Assembly: GCA_026224775.1 (NCBI GenBank)
Contig: JAMFRP010000019.1
Location: 62,001-126,000, forward strand
Origin: Bacteroidota bacterium
GTDB taxonomy: Bacteria > Bacteroidota > Bacteroidia > Sphingobacteriales > Sphingobacteriaceae
Direction: 5' to 3'
Length of the DNA: 64,000 nucleotides
This document shows positions 56,394 to 64,000 of the stretch, in pieces. Every line of letters begins with the position of its first letter. Position 1 is the first letter of the stretch. A model generated the notes under the pieces. That model ran no database searches. It saw only the letters and a list, made by a program, of their open reading frames with translations, and was not told the DNA's origin. Position numbers and translations under genes: made by a program.

Positions 56394-57230
56394 ATGAATT
56401 ACTACGAATTACTTTTTACACTTATAGTTACGGAAGATTACCAGCAGGATATGCTGATAAACACCCTGGGCGAAGTAGGTTTTGATACTTTTGAAGAACT
56501 GGAGTTCGGCTTTAAGGCTTATATCCCTGTTGATGATTTTAATGAGGCTAAGCTTATAGAGGCCTTAACACCTTACCGGGATCTGTTCACATTTAGCTAT
56601 GAAATTGCGCTGATCCCTCAAAAAAACTGGAATGAAGTATGGGAAAGTAATTTTGAACCTATAAATATTCAGGATAAGATATTTGTACGCGCAACCTTCC
56701 ATGAGCCGAAGCCGGAGATTGAATATGAGATCGTGATTGACCCGAAAATGGCATTTGGCACCGGGCATCATCAAACTACATCAATGATGCTGGAGCTGAT
56801 GCTGGAGAACGAATTTGCTGATAAAAATGTGCTTGATATGGGATGTGGTACGGGTATCCTGGCTATCATGGCATCAAAATTAGGCGCGGCTAAAGTTACC
56901 GCTATTGATTACGACGTTGTTTGTTTTGAAAGTACGCTGGAAAACGCGCTATTGAATAATATCGATAATATCACCGCTATCTGCGGATCAAAGGAAGTGA
57001 TACCTGATGAGCAATATGATACCATATTAGCCAATATTAACCGTAATATATTACTCGACCAGATGCAGCGTTACAGCGAGGTTTTAAAGCCCGAAGGCGA
57101 GCTGTATTTAAGCGGTTTTTATGAGCAGCCAGACCTGGATATTATTATGGATGAGGCGCGTAAACATGGTTTAAAATATATCATTCATAAAAATGATAAC
57201 GATTGGGTTGCAGCCAAATTTATTAAGTAA
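56394..57230 (+). CDS. prmA: Ribosomal protein L11 methyltransferase
   Basis: 278 aa. The N-terminal substrate-recognition domain is followed by a SAM-binding domain: 'FGTGHHQTTSMML' near 121-133 and motif I 'VLDMGCGTGILAI' near 146-158. 'DTILANINRNILL' is the catalytic post-motif region. PrmA trimethylates L11. The gene follows a small membrane protein with 12 bases between. Confidence 0.95.
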   Translation: MNYYELLFTLIVTEDYQQDMLINTLGEVGFDTFEELEFGFKAYIPVDDFNEAKLIEALTPYRDLFTFSYEIALIPQKNWNEVWESNFEPINIQDKIFVRATFHEPKPEIEYEIVIDPKMAFGTGHHQTTSMMLELMLENEFADKNVLDMGCGTGILAIMASKLGAAKVTAIDYDVVCFESTLENALLNNIDNITAICGSKEVIPDEQYDTILANINRNILLDQMQRYSEVLKPEGELYLSGFYEQPDLDIIMDEARKHGLKYIIHKNDNDWVAAKFIK

Positions 57231-57389
57231 CTTTTTTGCAACTTAATACGTACAAGGTGTCGTAATTTAGTGATAATGAAGTAGTAAGAAATAAATTATT
57301 AAAAATATTTTTTAATAATTTATTAGGTTATTGAAAAATAATCATAACTTTATTAACTATAGCGCAACCTACTCATAATTTAATTTTAT

Positions 57390-57731
57390 ATGAAAACACT
57401 TGGTAAAAAAATAAGATTACTTCGTCATCAAAAAGGCTGGAGCCAGGAAGATGTTGCGAAGCGTTTAGACATCTCAATACCAGCGTTTTCTAAAATTGAA
57501 ACCGGAATAACCGATATTAATTTATCACGCCTTGAGCAGATAGCCACATTGTTTGAAATGGGAGTTGTGCAACTACTTACCTTTAACGAAACCGAACAAG
57601 ATCAAAAATTCATAACCGAACTTGAAAACGTACACAAACGTTTAAATGATCGTGAAAACGAGGTTATTGAATTACAGAAAAAAGTTATTGAGCTTTTTGA
57701 AGAACTAAGACACAGGCGCGAAATAGCGTAA
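57390..57731 (+). CDS. XRE-family helix-turn-helix regulator
   Basis: 113 aa. The Cro/CI HTH (about 4-60) shows 'GKKIRLLRHQKGWSQEDVAKRLDISIPAFSKIETG', the typical pattern. From about 70 a coiled-coil-like helix rich in Glu/Lys (LENVHKRLNDRENEVIELQKKV by pattern) likely dimerises it. No toxin or phage gene is adjacent. It has its own 160-base AT-rich leader and a hairpin terminator downstream. Confidence 0.88.
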   Translation: MKTLGKKIRLLRHQKGWSQEDVAKRLDISIPAFSKIETGITDINLSRLEQIATLFEMGVVQLLTFNETEQDQKFITELENVHKRLNDRENEVIELQKKVIELFEELRHRREIA

Positions 57732-57755
57732 TTTATATAAGACTTTATAAAAAAA

Positions 57756-57784
57756 AGAGTTTAGTTATGCTAAGCTCTTTTTTT
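57756..57784. terminator. Hairpin terminator between convergent genes
   Basis: AGAGTTTAG pairs with CTAAGCTCT (one G-T wobble) and is followed by seven or more Ts. It overlaps by two bases the stop of the minus-strand gene at 57783. Confidence 0.8.
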
Positions 57785-58907
57785 ATGCAAAAATGTAGCG
57801 CATTGTTAAATGCTTTTTGCCAAATACACTACCCATAGCAGCATGCAGCGCGATCATTTTTTCATTAAAATCGCCCACCCATGATAGCTCCATTTCTTCG
57901 TATTGGCTCAGTGGCAGCACATATTCACCAAGTTTTATAAACAATGCCGATTCCAGGCCATGGTTCTGGAATTTTTGTTTGGTACCCATTACAATAGCCC
58001 GCATACGGTTAACACCTCTCCACTTCGAGTATAAAAAGGTGAGTTTGCCTTTCAGGTCGAGTTTGCCTTTTAGTGGTTTTATCATTGGGTTGGCGTCAGG
58101 CAAAACTATATTGAATGATGCAGGCTCGCCGTTAAAGTAAGCAAACCATATCAGGTTTTCGTCCATCAAAGGCTTCATCTTCCTGAAACTTTCTAATATG
58201 GTGGCATGCGTAATCGGCACAAAGTTTTCAAAACCTTTCCATGCATCGTTATAAATCTCAATAAAATCCGCCGCGAACTGCTCAATTTCACTTGCCTTAA
58301 GGTGCTTAAATGTATACCCTGGTTTCTGTATCACCCAGTTAGCTATCCTCCTGAATCTTTCGGGAAAAGGCTTAACTACATTCAGATAATTGGTGATCTG
58401 TTCGTATTGAGTTTTAAAGCCATAATTTTCAAAAAATGCCTTATAATATTCGGGGTTATAATTCATCCCGTAGGATGGGGGGGAGGTAAAGCCTTCGCTC
58501 AATAAACCCCAAAAAGTGTCGTTTTCACCAAAATTTATGGGGCCATCCATGGCTTGCATGCCATTTTCTTTTAACCATGCCTTAGCGGTATCAAATAACA
58601 AAAAAGCTGCTTCAGCATCATCAATACACTCAAAAAAACCTACGCCACCAGTTGGCTGTTCGTAATTATAAGCCTTTTCGTTATTAATAAACGCGGCTAT
58701 CCGGCCAATCAGCTTACCATCGATGCTGGTAAGCACCCAACGTATACATTTGCCATGGTTATAAAAGCTGTTCTTAGTCGGGTCAAATATAGCCTCAACA
58801 TCATTATCAAGCGGGCATACCCAAATGTCATCATTTTGGTAAATTACCCTTGCTACATCTAAAAATGCTTTTTTTGTTGCCTTATCCTTAACCTCGGTTA
58901 TAACCAT
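57783..58907 (-). CDS. GNAT-superfamily-like protein (YghO-like)
   Basis: 374 aa. An N-terminal segment with 'DDIWVCPLDND' is followed by 'RIAAFINNEKAYNYEQP...GFFECIDD', and 'MDGPINFGENDTFWGLL' near 135-151; this matches a family of large acetyltransferase-fold proteins (YghO-type) found across bacteria. Two GNAT-like halves are likely, the second containing 'NRMRAIVMGTKQKFQNHGLESALFIKL'. The donor and acceptor are unknown. It is divergent in direction from prmA and the XRE gene. Confidence 0.75.
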   Translation of the reverse strand: MVITEVKDKATKKAFLDVARVIYQNDDIWVCPLDNDVEAIFDPTKNSFYNHGKCIRWVLTSIDGKLIGRIAAFINNEKAYNYEQPTGGVGFFECIDDAEAAFLLFDTAKAWLKENGMQAMDGPINFGENDTFWGLLSEGFTSPPSYGMNYNPEYYKAFFENYGFKTQYEQITNYLNVVKPFPERFRRIANWVIQKPGYTFKHLKASEIEQFAADFIEIYNDAWKGFENFVPITHATILESFRKMKPLMDENLIWFAYFNGEPASFNIVLPDANPMIKPLKGKLDLKGKLTFLYSKWRGVNRMRAIVMGTKQKFQNHGLESALFIKLGEYVLPLSQYEEMELSWVGDFNEKMIALHAAMGSVFGKKHLTMRYIFA

Positions 58908-58931
58908 TTTGTATTATAAATGCCCAAATAT

Positions 58932-58966
58932 AAAAAAAGCATCCAGAGGCATGGTCTGAATGCTTT
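58932..58966 (-). terminator. Hairpin terminator of the 66-aa acidic protein gene
   Basis: On the minus strand AAAGCATTCAGA pairs with TCTGGATGCTTT with one bulge or mismatch, then runs into seven Ts. Confidence 0.75.
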
Positions 58967-58988
58967 ACTAAAAATATATATAAATGTT

Positions 58989-59189
58989 TTAAAAATCGTC
59001 TTCCTCGTCGAATTCCTCAAAGCTTTCGTAACCACCAATTTCATCAAGCGGCATATCGTAGTCTTCATCATCCTCGTCATCAATAATCCTCTTCTTAGCT
59101 TTCGGATCAGCAGATTCCGGAGCTGTTTTCTTAGCGCCTGCACTTTTTGAATCGGGCTTTTTCTTTAAAGGTTTTTTTGGCGTTCCCAT
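58989..59189 (-). CDS. Small charged protein, basic N-terminus and acidic C-terminus
   Basis: 66 aa. Residues 1-34 are Lys/Pro/Ala-rich (KKPLKKKPDSKSAGAKK), and residues 35-66 contain 'DDEDDEDYDMPLDEI' and end in a 'DEEDDF' tail. It has no cysteine and is likely disordered. Similar charged proteins occur in Sphingobacteriaceae, but I know of no function. It has its own terminator, which supports its reality. Confidence 0.65.
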   Translation of the reverse strand: MGTPKKPLKKKPDSKSAGAKKTAPESADPKAKKRIIDDEDDEDYDMPLDEIGGYESFEEFDEEDDF

Positions 59190-59327
59190 TGTCGAATTTT
59201 TAGTTTAAAACTTAATTCTATGTAAATTTAAATCAAATAAAATATAAAATTGCCTATTAGCAAATAGCGAGCTATTTATTAGTAAAAATAATTAAAATCC
59301 ATTTTTATTAAAAATATCATTTAAAAA

Positions 59328-59888
59328 TTATTCTGTGGCCTCGCCAATAGAACTTTCTTCCGTTGTAAGTTCTTTTATATTAGGCAAATCATTCATGCTA
59401 TTTATACCAAAATAATCCATAAACAGGCTGCTTGTACCATAAAGTATAGGCTTGCCAACAGCTTCAGATTTGCCTACAATGGCTATTAATTCCTTTTCGA
59501 GCAGTTTTTGTATCGAGTAATCGCAGTTTACACCACGTATCTGTTCAACATCGGTTTTGGTGGTTGGTTGCCGGTAGGCAATCACCGCGAGGGTTTCAAG
59601 CGCTGCCTGGCTCAGTTTCTTTTTTGAACGTTGCGATTGCAGCAGGTTAATAACCGGGTGAAAAGGCTTTTTGGTAAGAAACTGATAGCCATTATTTACT
59701 TTAACCAACTCAATTGCCAGATTTTCAGCCTGATATTTTTCGCTGATATTATTGATGCCCTGATTTATTTGCTCAATACTAATGTCCTCTTCCAATGCTG
59801 CCTGTAAGCAGTATGCGATCTCCTCAACCCGTAAACTTTGCTCAGATGAAAATATAAGCGCTTCAATATAAAGATCTGTGTTTGACAT
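59328..59888 (-). CDS. scpB: Segregation and condensation protein B
   Basis: 186 aa. Two winged-helix domains are visible, the first from about 8 and the second with 'LSQAALETLAVIAYRQPTTKTDVEQIRGV' (about 94-122), the ScpB hallmark, then 'PILYGTSSLFMDYFGI'. It binds ScpA and the SMC heads in condensin. scpA is not adjacent. It is divergent from the ferritin-like pair across 120 bases. Confidence 0.95.
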   Translation of the reverse strand: MSNTDLYIEALIFSSEQSLRVEEIAYCLQAALEEDISIEQINQGINNISEKYQAENLAIELVKVNNGYQFLTKKPFHPVINLLQSQRSKKKLSQAALETLAVIAYRQPTTKTDVEQIRGVNCDYSIQKLLEKELIAIVGKSEAVGKPILYGTSSLFMDYFGINSMNDLPNIKELTTEESSIGEATE

Positions 59889-60008
59889 TTCTAACTATAA
59901 ATTTAAGTTGTATTCTCTGAGGTTGTGATTAATAACCTGAAAGTAAAAAACCGTTAACGACTATTGGGCGTATCTACCCATATAAACTTATAAAATTAAT
60001 CATCTATT

Positions 60009-60695
60009 ATGAAAACAGAAACAGATTTAACTAATGTTAATGTAAATATGGCCCGTAGGTCATTCTTACGTTATGCGGGTGCTGGAGTGGCCGGGATAGG
60101 CTTATTATCAGCTGTATCCTCATGCCATAAAGATCATAACGTTGTGCCTACAGAGGGTGTAACAGATGTAGGCAGTGGAGATACCGGTATATTAAATTTT
60201 GCCTACGCGCTGGAACAATTGGAAGCTGCATTTTATTTACAAGTGGTTGCAACTCCTTACACCAACATGCCGTCAATCGAATTAACGTATTTAACTGATA
60301 TACGTGATCATGAAGTGTGTCATCGTGAGTTTTTTAAAGCCGCGTTAGGTACCAGTGCTATAAAAGGATTAACCCCTGATTTTAGCAAAATTGATTTCAC
60401 AAGCAGAACAGCGGTATTAGGAGCTGCCAAGGCTTTTGAAGATTTAGGTGTAACTGCTTATGATGGTATTGCTTATAACATCCAAAACGCTGCCTATTTA
60501 TCAATTGCGGGTAGTATTGTTTCGGTAGAAGCCAGGCATGCCGCATTGATCGGAAACTTAATAACCCAGGGTAATTTCGTATCGTCAGATCAGGTTGATA
60601 CCAACGGTTTAAACATCAGCAATAAACCAAGCGCAGTGTTAGTAGGGGCAAATACTTACTTAAAGACTAAAGTTTCAGCTAACAGTTTCAGTTAA
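60009..60695 (+). CDS. Exported ferritin-like protein 1 (Tat-type lipoprotein signal)
   Basis: 228 aa. The N-terminus has RRSFLRYAGAGVAG (residues about 16-29), a twin-arginine-like signal, followed by a lipobox-like 'SAVSSC' (Cys about 39), so it may be a Tat-exported lipoprotein. The ferritin_2-type four-helix fold shows di-iron-like ligands: 'LEQLEAAFY', 'DHEVCHREF', 'FEDLG' and 'VEARHAAL'. It is the first of two tandem paralogues 21 bases apart. It may store or oxidise iron, or scavenge peroxide, outside the cytoplasm. Confidence 0.85.
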   Translation: MKTETDLTNVNVNMARRSFLRYAGAGVAGIGLLSAVSSCHKDHNVVPTEGVTDVGSGDTGILNFAYALEQLEAAFYLQVVATPYTNMPSIELTYLTDIRDHEVCHREFFKAALGTSAIKGLTPDFSKIDFTSRTAVLGAAKAFEDLGVTAYDGIAYNIQNAAYLSIAGSIVSVEARHAALIGNLITQGNFVSSDQVDTNGLNISNKPSAVLVGANTYLKTKVSANSFS

Positions 60696-60716
60696 TCACC
60701 TTTAACAATTACAATC

Positions 60717-61622
60717 ATGAATTTATTTAGTATAGTAGAAGAAATAGAGAAAATTGACCCGGAATTTAATGACCGGATCAGTCCTCGTCGCGACGCGATA
60801 AAAAATATTACAAGCTTTGGCTCTAAAGTAGCCGTGGCTGCAATTCCATTCGCTTTAGGTAATTTATTTAAAAAAGCATATGGTCAATCGGCATCAGCAA
60901 GTGTAATTAGTGTATTAAACTTTGCTTTAACACTTGAAATATTAGAAGCGACATTTTACAACGATGGGATGGCAGCTTCAGGATTAGTAACTGATGCCGC
61001 GTACATCGCTCAAATTCAGTCTGACGAAAACAAACACGTTACATTTTTAACAAGCGCAATCTCTGCTGCTGGGGGTACCCCGGTTACCGCGTCTGACTTT
61101 GTGTATCTGGATTATACCGGTGGTTCTGGTTCAATGGCTGGTCCATTTACAGGTGTTTTTACAAGCTACCAAACATTTTTAGCTGTTGCCGAAACATTTG
61201 AAGATACAGGTGTACGCGCATACAAAGGCCAGGCCCCCAATTTATTAGGTAACCAAACTTACTTAACTGCAGCTTTAGATATACATGCTGTAGAAGCAAG
61301 GCATGCATCGGCCATTCGTTATTTACGTTCAAGTAAATATAATGCAACCGTATTGCCATGGATTACCAGTACCGCATCAGGAAGTGTTGATACTTCTGGA
61401 GCTGCAAGTAATGATACCGGCGTTGCTGCAGTTAATGCAAATTACGGCGGTGCAACCCCTGAAAATACAACTGTACAGGGTGGCGTTAACATCCTTACTT
61501 TACCAGGTGCAACAAGTAGTACAACAACAGTTGCTGCTGCAACAGCTGCATTTGATGAACCGTTAACAATGACTGAAGTGCTTGCTATTTTAGTACCGGC
61601 ATTTACAAAACCAAAAAGTTAA
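60717..61622 (+). CDS. Exported ferritin-like protein 2
   Basis: 301 aa. An atypical leader has 'SPRRDAIKNITSFGSKVAVAAIPFALG' (about 22-48), RR followed by a hydrophobic stretch ending at YGQ, suggesting Tat-type export without a lipobox. The ferritin-like core carries 'LTLEILEATFY', 'DENKHVTFL', 'AETFEDTGVRAY' and 'AVEARHASAI'. The C-terminal tail (about 210-300) is Ala/Thr/Gly-rich and extended. A long perfect-stem terminator follows. It is probably co-expressed with the paralogue in front. Confidence 0.85.
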   Translation: MNLFSIVEEIEKIDPEFNDRISPRRDAIKNITSFGSKVAVAAIPFALGNLFKKAYGQSASASVISVLNFALTLEILEATFYNDGMAASGLVTDAAYIAQIQSDENKHVTFLTSAISAAGGTPVTASDFVYLDYTGGSGSMAGPFTGVFTSYQTFLAVAETFEDTGVRAYKGQAPNLLGNQTYLTAALDIHAVEARHASAIRYLRSSKYNATVLPWITSTASGSVDTSGAASNDTGVAAVNANYGGATPENTTVQGGVNILTLPGATSSTTTVAAATAAFDEPLTMTEVLAILVPAFTKPKS

Positions 61623-61640
61623 TTAGTAAGTTAATAAAAC

Positions 61641-61676
61641 AAAAAACGCCATGTATTATTTACATGGCGTTTTTTT
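61641..61676 (+). terminator. Strong terminator after the ferritin-like pair
   Basis: A perfect 15-base stem, AAAAAACGCCATGTA / TACATGGCGTTTTTT, with a five-base loop and a T-run; it is symmetric enough to serve the convergent mqnC as well. Confidence 0.95.
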
Positions 61677-61691
61677 ATGGAGTTTATATTT

Positions 61692-62816
61692 TTAATAATT
61701 AATAACCTGCTCTTCAATCTGTACAGGTACATCGCGCCATTCATATTTTTGGTTGCGTAGCTGGGGTTCAAAACCTGCTTCGGCTATTGAATCCTGTATG
61801 CCTTTAGCGGTAAACCTATGCGGCGCACCTGCTGCCGATACCACATTTTCTTCAATCATGATCGATCCAAAATCGTTTGCACCCGCTTGTAAACATATCT
61901 GGGCAACTTGTTTACCTACGGTAAGCCATGATGCCTGTATATTCTTGATATTTGGTAGCATAATACGGCTTAACGCAATCATGCGGATGTATTCATCGCC
62001 GGTTACATTGTTAGTGATGCCACGCACTTTACGTAACAGCGTGCCATCGTCCTGGAAAGGCCATGGTATAAATGCCACAAAGCCATAATGGCCTTCAGGT
62101 TTTTCGGCCTGAACTTCACGTATCCAAACTAAATGTTCAAAACGCTCTTCAATAGTTTCTACGTGGCCAAACATCATGGTAGCCGAGCTTGGTAAATTAA
62201 GCTGATGTGCCGCGCGCATTACGTCTAACCATTCCTTACCACCACATTTTCCTTTTGATATCAGCCTGCGTACACGATCGTTAAGGATCTCGGCGCCCGC
62301 ACCGGGTAAAGAATCCAAACCCGACTCTTTCATCGCCCTGAGCACATCAATATGGCTCATGTTCTCCAGCTTTGCTACGTGGGCAATCTCCGGGGGGCCT
62401 AAGGAGTGTAATTTTAGGTTTGGATATAATTCTTTTAACTGTTTAAATAAGTCAGTATAAAAAGATAAACCTAAATCAGGGTGGTGACCTCCTTGTAATA
62501 ACAACTGGTCGCCGCCATAACGGAAGGTTTCTTCGATCTTCTTTTTATAGGTCTCGATGTCGGTAATATAACTATCCTCGTGCCCGGGGCGACGAAAAAA
62601 GTTACAAAACTTACAGTTGGCTATACAAACGTTGGTAGTGTTTACATTTCTATCTATCTGCCAGGTAACCTTGCCATGCGGAACTTGCTTTTTACGCAGT
62701 TCGTTAGCCACATACATCAAATCAGGCGTAGGGGCGTTGTTATATAAAAAAACACCCTCTTCCTGTGTCAGGAAATCAAATTGTAAAGCGCGCTGTAACA
62801 GATCGGCTGTATTCAT
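61692..62816 (-). CDS. mqnC: Cyclic dehypoxanthinyl futalosine synthase
   Basis: 374 aa from the ATG at 62816 (a TTG two codons earlier is possible). The radical-SAM cluster is C64-x3-C68-x2-C71 ('CIANCKFC'), followed by 'GGHHPDLGLSFY' and the MqnC-specific 'AFIPWPFQDDGT' and 'ANDFGSIMIEENVVSAAG'. It cyclises dehypoxanthine futalosine in the alternative menaquinone pathway. The other mqn genes are not in this window. Confidence 0.94.
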   Translation of the reverse strand: MNTADLLQRALQFDFLTQEEGVFLYNNAPTPDLMYVANELRKKQVPHGKVTWQIDRNVNTTNVCIANCKFCNFFRRPGHEDSYITDIETYKKKIEETFRYGGDQLLLQGGHHPDLGLSFYTDLFKQLKELYPNLKLHSLGPPEIAHVAKLENMSHIDVLRAMKESGLDSLPGAGAEILNDRVRRLISKGKCGGKEWLDVMRAAHQLNLPSSATMMFGHVETIEERFEHLVWIREVQAEKPEGHYGFVAFIPWPFQDDGTLLRKVRGITNNVTGDEYIRMIALSRIMLPNIKNIQASWLTVGKQVAQICLQAGANDFGSIMIEENVVSAAGAPHRFTAKGIQDSIAEAGFEPQLRNQKYEWRDVPVQIEEQVINY

Positions 62817-62895
62817 ATACAAATATAGATAAAAAGTGATTAGAGAATAGTGGTTAGAGATTAGCTAACAATAGGCTGACAGAAAAAATGAAGCA

Positions 62896-62977
62896 TCATT
62901 GCGAGCGAAGCGTGGCAATCCCCGATCCACAGAGCGGCTCTGCATCGTTTGGGATTGCCACGCTTCGCTCGCAATGA
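62896..62977. repeat. Dispersed palindrome, family A (copy 6)
   Basis: TCATTGCGAGCGAAGCGTGG opens, and the exact complement closes after a 30-base loop. It has the same subtype as the copy at 15020. It lies between mqnC and the ABC gene on the minus strand. Confidence 0.9.
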
Positions 62978-62994
62978 CGATAGTTTATGATAAA

Positions 62995-64000
62995 TTATTC
63001 TACTACCATCCCTTTATCCAACCTCAAAACCTTCGTCACGCTATCCGGTATTTCATGCTGATAATGGGTTACGTAAATCAGCGTCACATCACTCATATCG
63101 CAAATGGTGTTTACTATCTGCTTAAAGTTTAGTTGCTGATGCTCATCCATACCCTGGCAAGGCTCATCAAATATCAACAGATCAGGGTTTTTGATGAGTG
63201 CCCGTGCAAGTAAACATAAACGCTGTGCGCTGGCCGGGATGTTTTTCAATAACGTACGTGCATATTTATCAACCTCTAATGCCTGCATCCATGCTAAAGC
63301 GGTATCCGCTTTGGCTTTCTGGCTTGGCCTGAATAATCCCAAAGTATCATAATAACCCGATTCAATCACCTGCAAACAACTATTATCCGTAGGGAAATAT
63401 TGATGAAGTTCTGGTGATACAAAACCTATTTTCTTTTTAATATCCCAGATGCTTTCGCCACTGCCGCGCTTCACATCAAACAAAACAATATCATTGGCAT
63501 AAGCCTGCGGGTTATCGCCATTAACCAAACTTAACAGGGTCGATTTTCCGGCACCGTTCGGCCCGAGCAATGCCCACCGCTCACTGGGTAACACCTGCCA
63601 GTTTACTTTATCCAGAATGATTTTCTCGCCATATTTTATATGTACATCATTCATTTTTACCATGTAGGTATAAGTCGGTTTCTTGGTGTTGTTGAGCAAG
63701 TTTTTTAGCTTCTCTACATCCACATTGGTCTTAGCTTTGTCTTTAAATAATTCCGCATTAAAGTCAGCCTTTTTTATGGTCTGGACTATCTCACCATTCT
63801 CCAAAACGGCAATGTTGGTTATAGCATCCGGTATTTCGCGCGGCGAAGTGGCAATAATTACCGAGATACCCGAGGCGGTTATTTCACTAAGTATGGTATT
63901 AAACAATTGGCGTGTTTGCACATCAAGGCCGGTTAATGGGGTATCCAGCAACAATAAAACCGGGTTCTTGATTAATGCTGCCGCGATCAATAAGCGTTTG
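62995..64000 (-). CDS. ABC protein with two nucleotide-binding domains (ModF-like), partial
   Basis: The reading frame is open to the window edge (KRLLIAAALIKNP...), so the TTG at 63990 is not a start; the first NBD's Walker A lies outside. Seen are NBD1 Walker B 'LLLLDTPLTGLD' (D-T, no catalytic Glu) and the whole NBD2: Walker A GPNGAGKS, Walker B 'LLIFDEPCQGMD', and H-loop 'YVTHYQHEIP'. Its signature (IPASAQR) departs from LSGGQ. There are no membrane segments. The layout resembles ModF/YlmA-type soluble double ATPases of unknown partner. Confidence 0.82.
   Translation of the reverse strand, partial: KRLLIAAALIKNPVLLLLDTPLTGLDVQTRQLFNTILSEITASGISVIIATSPREIPDAITNIAVLENGEIVQTIKKADFNAELFKDKAKTNVDVEKLKNLLNNTKKPTYTYMVKMNDVHIKYGEKIILDKVNWQVLPSERWALLGPNGAGKSTLLSLVNGDNPQAYANDIVLFDVKRGSGESIWDIKKKIGFVSPELHQYFPTDNSCLQVIESGYYDTLGLFRPSQKAKADTALAWMQALEVDKYARTLLKNIPASAQRLCLLARALIKNPDLLIFDEPCQGMDEHQQLNFKQIVNTICDMSDVTLIYVTHYQHEIPDSVTKVLRLDKGMVVE

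Noticed and set aside
62899..63132. Reading frame over the palindrome at 62896 and antisense to the ABC gene
   Set aside because: It is composed of repeat plus antisense sequence, with no start signal or homology.

Overview
This window comes from a member of the Bacteroidota, most likely Sphingobacteriaceae (Mucilaginibacter/Pedobacter-like). The evidence is a type-B C-terminal secretion domain protein next to a PorP/SprF homologue (type IX secretion), the zinc-independent type B L31, the Bacteroidota-type GlmU-like protein, a Bacteroidota lysyl-tRNA synthetase with an extra C-terminal domain, futalosine-route menaquinone synthesis (MqnC), moderate to low GC, and very poor Shine-Dalgarno signals. 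This family-level placement is an inference from gene content.

Layout. 1-7.9 kb: the end of a GH127-type glycosidase, a LacI regulator, a GNAT enzyme, a heterodimeric ABC exporter and a Nudix-derived regulator. 8-12.8 kb: a giant PKD-repeat surface protein and its PorP/SprF partner. 12.9-22.2 kb: housekeeping and stress genes (rpoN, mscL, ChaN-like, ung, Lrp), a DtxR-type regulator coupled to an Nramp-UspA fusion behind a 26-bp palindrome, an smpB with an apparent frameshift, and pcm. 22.5-32.2 kb: priA, a DUF423 gene, two envelope proteins, tsaB, yidD, rnpA, rpmH and lysS. 32.4-37.3 kb: a conserved unknown, an AraC regulator, an SDR and a secreted protein. 37.3-40.0 kb: an accessory islet with REP palindromes, a RAYT transposase, a duplicated RAYT 5' end, a HEPN protein, and a second, truncated copy of the 3' end of the neighbouring acyl-CoA ligase gene. 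40-45.2 kb: acyl-CoA ligase, an iscSUA cluster and methylmalonyl-CoA epimerase. 45.3-53.3 kb: a DUF3943 protein, two metallo-beta-lactamase-fold proteins, an HD protein, map, and an ECF sigma / small protein / ClpP operon. 53.4-64 kb: rpmE2, a GlmU-like protein, tpiA, prmA, an XRE regulator, scpB, a pair of exported ferritin-like proteins, mqnC and part of a double-NBD ABC protein.

Non-coding DNA is unusually rich in dispersed palindromes. At least six families can be separated by eye, including REPs linked to the RAYT, a 'CATTGCGAG' family, a 'TGTCATTCTGAAC' family, a 115-bp family, and composite cassettes in which one palindrome sits inside the arms of another. A further class consists of intergenic hairpins built from short words reiterated in both arms; the word differs from gap to gap.

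The strongest candidates for something new are the islet at the 3' end of the acyl-CoA ligase gene (the truncated copy differs from the intact gene only by synonymous changes over the shared codons, apart from the last residue), the HEPN protein inside it, and the nested palindromes. I saw no tRNA, rRNA or CRISPR array.
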